A DNA stretch of 64,000 nucleotides from Vagococcus acidifermentans (GTDB lineage Bacteria > Bacillota > Bacilli > Lactobacillales > Vagococcaceae), in assembly GCF_003987655.1 (NCBI RefSeq), contig NZ_NGKC01000005.1:1-64000 (forward strand), given 5' to 3'. The position numbers and the translations under genes were made by a program. The notes beneath the pieces are model-generated. The model was not told the origin of the DNA. It searched no databases and saw only the letters and a list, made by a program, of their open reading frames with translations. Position 1 is the first letter of the stretch. Each line of letters starts with the position of its first letter. Of the stretch, positions 60,740 to 64,000 are shown piece after piece.

Positions 60740-62257
60740 ATGATTCAAGAACATCGAGCGCTATTTGTTATTTTCGGCGGTACCGGCGATTTGGCGAAGA
60801 GAAAGCTGTACCCGTCATTATTCCGCCTGTTCAGAAAAGGCAACATTGCGACACATTTTGCTGTTATCGGTACGGCAAGACGGGAGTGGTCCAATGATTA
60901 TTTTCGTGAAATCATCAAGACAGCCATCGAGCCGCTGGAGCCGACAAAGGAAGAAGAAGAAGCATTTGTCCAACATTTTTACTATCAGTCGCACAATGTG
61001 ACGAATACGGAAGAGTATACGGTCATCAAAACATTGGCGGACCGGCTGGATGAACAATATGAGATTGGCGGCAACCGGCTGTTTTATCTGGCGATGGCGC
61101 CGAACTTTTTCGGTGTGATTACCCGCCACCTGAAGTCAGAAGAAATCATCACCAATAACGGCTTTAACCGTCTGGTAATCGAGAAGCCGTTTGGTTCCGA
61201 CTATGAATCGGCCCGGCTGCTGAATGAGGAGATTCGCGAAGTATTTGAGGAAGACCAGATTTTCAGAATCGACCATTACCTCGGCAAAGAAATGATTCAA
61301 AACATTTCCGCCATCCGATTTGCCAACAATATGATCGAATCGTTGTGGAATAACCGCTACATTGATAATGTGCAAGTCACGCTGGCTGAGAGTCTGGGTG
61401 TGGAAGAGCGCGGCGGCTACTATGATAAGAGCGGCGCCCTGAAAGACATGATTCAGAACCACGCGCTTCAAATCGTGTCTTTATTGGCGATGGAGCCGCC
61501 AAGGATTTTTGATGACGAGGAAATCCGCCAGGAAAAAATCATTGCGCTGCGCTCGATCCGGATTTTGTCAGAAGCAGAAGTCGACCAGTTTTTCGTCAGA
61601 GGACAATACAGCGCAGGCAAGCTGAAGGATGACACATTCGCCGCGTATCATGATGAGCTGAATGTCGCACCTGATTCCCGCACGGAGACATTTGTGGCCG
61701 GCAAACTGCTGATTGATAATTTCCGCTGGGCGGGCGTGCCGTTTTACATCCGTTCCGGCAAGCGGCTGACAGAAAAAGGCACGCGGATTAACATTGTGTT
61801 TAAACCCGTCCCGGTCAATATTTTCAGGGAAAATGAGGCGACCAGAAAAATCAAAGGGAAAGACGTCCTGACGATTTACATTCAGCCGACAGAAGGATTC
61901 TCGCTGACAATGAACGGCAAGGAAATCGGACCAAGCTTCAGTTTGGCGCCAATCAAACTGGACTACCGCCACTCTGCTGATGCGCTGGAAAACAGCCCGG
62001 AGGCTTACGAGCGGCTGCTGCTGGATTGCCTGAATGGTGATGCGACCAACTTTACCCACTGGGACGAAGTGGCGCAGTCGTGGCGCATTGTCGATGTTAT
62101 CCGGCAGGCATGGGACAAGGACACTGCCGCCATTCCAAGCTATGCGGCAGGTACGATGGGACCGGACGAAGCCTTCCAGCTGCTGGAAAAAGACGGCCAT
62201 GACTGGATATGGCAGCCGGATGCCTGGTACCGCGAACGCGGGTATTTGACAGATTAA
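60740..62257 (+). CDS. zwf: Glucose-6-phosphate 1-dehydrogenase
   Basis: First enzyme of the oxidative pentose-phosphate pathway, making NADPH. The 505-residue protein has the coenzyme fold IFGGTGDLAKRKLYPSLF, the catalytic RIDHYLGKE, and VPFYIRSGKRL. ATG 60740 follows TAGGAG by 7 nt; an in-frame TTG at 60716 lies before that site and is rejected. Neighbouring pentose genes are absent. Confidence 0.97.
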   Translation: MIQEHRALFVIFGGTGDLAKRKLYPSLFRLFRKGNIATHFAVIGTARREWSNDYFREIIKTAIEPLEPTKEEEEAFVQHFYYQSHNVTNTEEYTVIKTLADRLDEQYEIGGNRLFYLAMAPNFFGVITRHLKSEEIITNNGFNRLVIEKPFGSDYESARLLNEEIREVFEEDQIFRIDHYLGKEMIQNISAIRFANNMIESLWNNRYIDNVQVTLAESLGVEERGGYYDKSGALKDMIQNHALQIVSLLAMEPPRIFDDEEIRQEKIIALRSIRILSEAEVDQFFVRGQYSAGKLKDDTFAAYHDELNVAPDSRTETFVAGKLLIDNFRWAGVPFYIRSGKRLTEKGTRINIVFKPVPVNIFRENEATRKIKGKDVLTIYIQPTEGFSLTMNGKEIGPSFSLAPIKLDYRHSADALENSPEAYERLLLDCLNGDATNFTHWDEVAQSWRIVDVIRQAWDKDTAAIPSYAAGTMGPDEAFQLLEKDGHDWIWQPDAWYRERGYLTD

Positions 62258-62295
62258 AAAAACGTTCGGCAGGATGTCCCCTGTCGAACGTTTTT
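62258..62295. terminator. Bidirectional terminator zwf / DUF2187-like gene
   Basis: aaaaacgttcg.cag (62258-62272) pairs with ctgtcgaacgttttt (62281-62295), with A-runs and T-runs on both flanks. Confidence 0.9.
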
Positions 62296-62297
62296 AA

Positions 62298-62492
62298 CTA
62301 GTCAGATTTTATTGAGCCGATTAACTGGCAATTTTTTTTACTGACGACAAGCCTGCCCAAGTATTTGTCGGCCATCTCTTCAGACGGATTGGTAACGTCA
62401 ATCAAGTAAGAGTTTTCATATTCCTTTTCAATAAAGCCTTCATAAGTTTTATCTTCCCATGAAAATGTGAGTTTGCGGTTAATATTATCCAC
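62298..62492 (-). CDS. DUF2187-like small protein
   Basis: 64-residue protein (66 if ATG 62498 is used), beta-rich, with LTFSWEDKTYEGFIEKEYENSYLIDV split over two strands and a basic SKKN segment near the end. It resembles DUF2187 proteins of Lactobacillales; function unknown. GTG 62492 is 8 nt from GGAGG while ATG 62498 is only 2 nt from it. It is convergent with zwf, sharing its terminator. Confidence 0.7.
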   Translation of the reverse strand: MDNINRKLTFSWEDKTYEGFIEKEYENSYLIDVTNPSEEMADKYLGRLVVSKKNCQLIGSIKSD

Positions 62493-62590
62493 AGCCATCC
62501 CCTCCACCAAATCAATTGATACCAATTATGCCCTAAAAGTGCTGAAAAGGAAAGAGAAAACCAAAAAAAGTTATAAAAAAGTCAAACTAT

Positions 62591-62731
62591 TGTTACAATT
62601 GACGAACGTTGCGAGCGGGTGTGAACGAAAAAGCGCCTTTCAACGCGTAAAAAGACGTTTTTACACACGACCGGACAGAAAAAATCAGCGCGCCGGGCGA
62701 TAACCGGGGAACAGACGGCTGTTCTTTTTTT
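62591..62731 (+). ncRNA. Candidate small RNA upstream of nagA
   Basis: Extended -10 TGtTACAAT (62591-62599) gives a start near 62606. Hairpins inside include cgttg/caacg and gtaaaaa-gacg-tttttac. The 3' end is a textbook terminator: gaacag (62709-62714), acgg, ctgttc (62719-62724), then seven T residues. The length is about 125 nt. No ribosome site is seen. The nagA promoter lies downstream of this terminator, so it is an independent unit rather than a nagA leader, unless read-through occurs. Confidence 0.45.
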
Positions 62732-62767
62732 GACAGGGTCCGGTCCAGTCCGGACTGCGGACAATTC

Positions 62768-62796
62768 TTGACTAGCAAAAGATTTAATGATAGCTT
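62768..62796 (+). promoter_or_regulatory. Promoter of nagA
   Basis: TTGACT (62768-62773) lies 17 nt from TAGCTT (62791-62796), which is extended by TGa. Confidence 0.6.
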
Positions 62797-62833
62797 AGAG
62801 TTGAAATTATTTAAAGAAAGAAGTTGTGGAGAA

Positions 62834-64000
62834 ATGAAAAAGTATGTCTACGCAGATCGATTTTTCTTACCCAGCGGGACGGTTGGCCCAGGCTATTTAG
62901 ATATTTCAGATGGAGTGTTTGGCGAGATTGCAACAGAAATTGACAATGATTTTGGCGAAGTCATTGATTACTCAGGCAAATGGATTGCACCGGGGCTGGT
63001 GGATACGCACATTCACGGCTATATGAATCATGATGTCATGGACAACGACCCTGAAGGGCTGAAAGTGATGTCAGAAGGCCTTCTTTCTTGCGGAGTTACG
63101 TCGTTTCTGCCGACAACGCTGACATCCAGCCGCGAGCAGCTGACTGCCGTGGCCAAAACAATCGGCGAAGTACATCAAGAGGTAACAGGGGCAAAAATTC
63201 AGGGGATTTATTTTGAAGGCCCGTTTTTCACCGAGGAATACAAAGGTGCGCAAAATCCGGGTTATTTTTCCGACCCTGATTTGGATGTCTTTAACGAATG
63301 GCAGGAAGTGTCCGGCCACCTCATTAAAAAAATCGCCTTGGCACCCGAGCGTGACGGCGCAGCCGAGTTTGTCAAACGGGTGACTGACGACGGTGTGGTC
63401 GTGGCTTTGGGCCACAGCAATGCCACTTTGGCAGAAGCGCGGGATGTGGTCGAATCAGGCGCCAGCGTGTTCGTGCATGCGTTCAACGGGATGCGCGGCC
63501 TGAACCACCGGGAACCTGGCATGGTCGGTGCAGCGATGAGTTTGAAACATGTCTTTTCCGAGCTGATTTGCGACGGCCACCATGTCCATCCGACAGCGGC
63601 CGGTATTTTGATGGAGGCAGTAGGGCATGACCATGTGGCATTGATTACGGACTGTATGATGGCCGGCGGCATGCCGGACGGCGACTACATGCTGGGAGAA
63701 TTTCCGGTGAAAGTGGCTGGCGGTACTGCACGAATGGCGGAAGGCAACCTTGCCGGCAGCATTTTGAAGCTGAAAGAAGCCATCAAACATGTGGTCGACT
63801 GGGGCTTGGCTACGCCGGAGGAAGCCGTCATGATGGCGACTTATGTTCCTGCTGTCAGCTGTAAGATAGATGACCAGTGCGGCCAGATTGCCAAAGGACG
63901 TGCGGCCGATTTCATCGTTTTGGAACCGGACATGAATTTGCTGGCAACATATCTTGACGGCAACTGCCGTTTTGAAGTAGATACTTATTCTGCTGACTAA
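62834..64000 (+). CDS. nagA: N-acetylglucosamine-6-phosphate deacetylase
   Basis: Amidohydrolase removing acetate from GlcNAc-6-phosphate in amino-sugar catabolism and wall recycling. The 388-residue protein has the metal site H59-x-H61 in DTHIHGY, E128 in YFEGPFF, H194 in GHSNAT, H215 in HAFNGM and the catalytic D273 in ITDCMMAGG. ATG 62834 follows GGAG by 6 nt; an upstream frame open to 62768 has no ribosome site and overlaps the promoter. The TAA is the last codon of the window, so the gene is complete. nagB is not in view. Confidence 0.96.
   Translation: MKKYVYADRFFLPSGTVGPGYLDISDGVFGEIATEIDNDFGEVIDYSGKWIAPGLVDTHIHGYMNHDVMDNDPEGLKVMSEGLLSCGVTSFLPTTLTSSREQLTAVAKTIGEVHQEVTGAKIQGIYFEGPFFTEEYKGAQNPGYFSDPDLDVFNEWQEVSGHLIKKIALAPERDGAAEFVKRVTDDGVVVALGHSNATLAEARDVVESGASVFVHAFNGMRGLNHREPGMVGAAMSLKHVFSELICDGHHVHPTAAGILMEAVGHDHVALITDCMMAGGMPDGDYMLGEFPVKVAGGTARMAEGNLAGSILKLKEAIKHVVDWGLATPEEAVMMATYVPAVSCKIDDQCGQIAKGRAADFIVLEPDMNLLATYLDGNCRFEVDTYSAD

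Larger units (their letters stand above)
62493..62833. other. Intergenic region upstream of nagA with possible small RNA
   Basis: About 340 bases between the DUF2187-like gene and nagA hold no coding frame. They contain an extended -10 (TGtTACAAT, 62591-62599), several hairpins, a terminator at 62709-62731, a further gtccgg/ccggac hairpin (62738-62755) and the nagA promoter. Confidence 0.5.

Noticed and set aside
1-64000. Search for CRISPR arrays, restriction or toxin-antitoxin loci, prophage and biosynthetic clusters
   Set aside because: No regularly spaced repeats, no cas-like, nuclease-methylase, toxin-antitoxin, phage structural or synthase genes were seen; apart from the IS66 end the window is core genome.

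Overview
The window is a stretch of core chromosome from a low- to moderate-GC Gram-positive bacterium of the order Lactobacillales. The evidence is gene order. The efp-yqhY-nusB-folD-xseA-xseB-ispA-tlyA-argR-recN run, the mraZ-to-divIVA division cluster and the secE-nusG-rplKAJL ribosomal block are all laid out as in Firmicutes. accBC and dxs, present in the equivalent Bacillus run, are absent, and small Lactobacillales-type proteins (DUF3397 before mraZ, a DUF4044-like protein after recN) are present. MurE carries the DNPR motif of meso-diaminopimelate ligases. The family could be Carnobacteriaceae or a relative; the sequence alone does not settle it.

Layout. 1-863: right end of an IS66-type insertion sequence. 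910-10924: mixed housekeeping genes (cutC, rlmA, trmL, a histidine phosphatase, recD2, corA, a diacylglycerol-kinase-like lipid kinase, an FMN reductase, the queuosine-precursor transporter queT behind a preQ1 riboswitch, and a CBS-ACT protein likely to bind c-di-AMP). 11088-16568: rpmG, secE, nusG, rplK, rplA, rplJ and rplL, interrupted by an oppositely oriented serine dehydratase pair. 16741-21010: pncB, fbp and trmR. 21071-21979: a gene-poor stretch with two candidate small RNAs, then tRNA-Arg(UCU). 22417-24192: a TetR regulator and the rplU-prp-rpmA operon. 24335-33367: the pepP/efp/nusB/folD/xse/ispA/tlyA/argR/recN block. 33738-35600: asnB. 35750-51860: DUF3397, mraZ and the division and cell-wall cluster through divIVA. 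51866-54919: an isoleucine T-box and ileS. 54968-59690: an alanine-type aminotransferase and a four-gene OpuC osmolyte transporter, both on the minus strand. 59788-64000: acyl-ACP thioesterase, zwf, a DUF2187-like protein and nagA.

The genes divide into translation and its control (ribosomal proteins with leader RNAs, EF-P, rRNA and tRNA methyltransferases, ileS), DNA repair (recD2, xseAB, recN), cell-wall synthesis and division, and osmotic and metabolic functions. RNA-level control is dense: a preQ1-I riboswitch, an L10 leader with terminator, an L21 leader, paired leader motifs before rplK and rplA, an isoleucine T-box, terminator-like hairpins in front of trmL and nusG, and phased MraZ boxes in front of mraZ.

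I see no CRISPR array, defence island, prophage or biosynthetic cluster, and no convincing undescribed multi-gene system. The best leads for something new are the non-coding candidates at about 21157-21297, 21548-21692 and 62606-62731, and the attenuator-like leaders of trmL and nusG.
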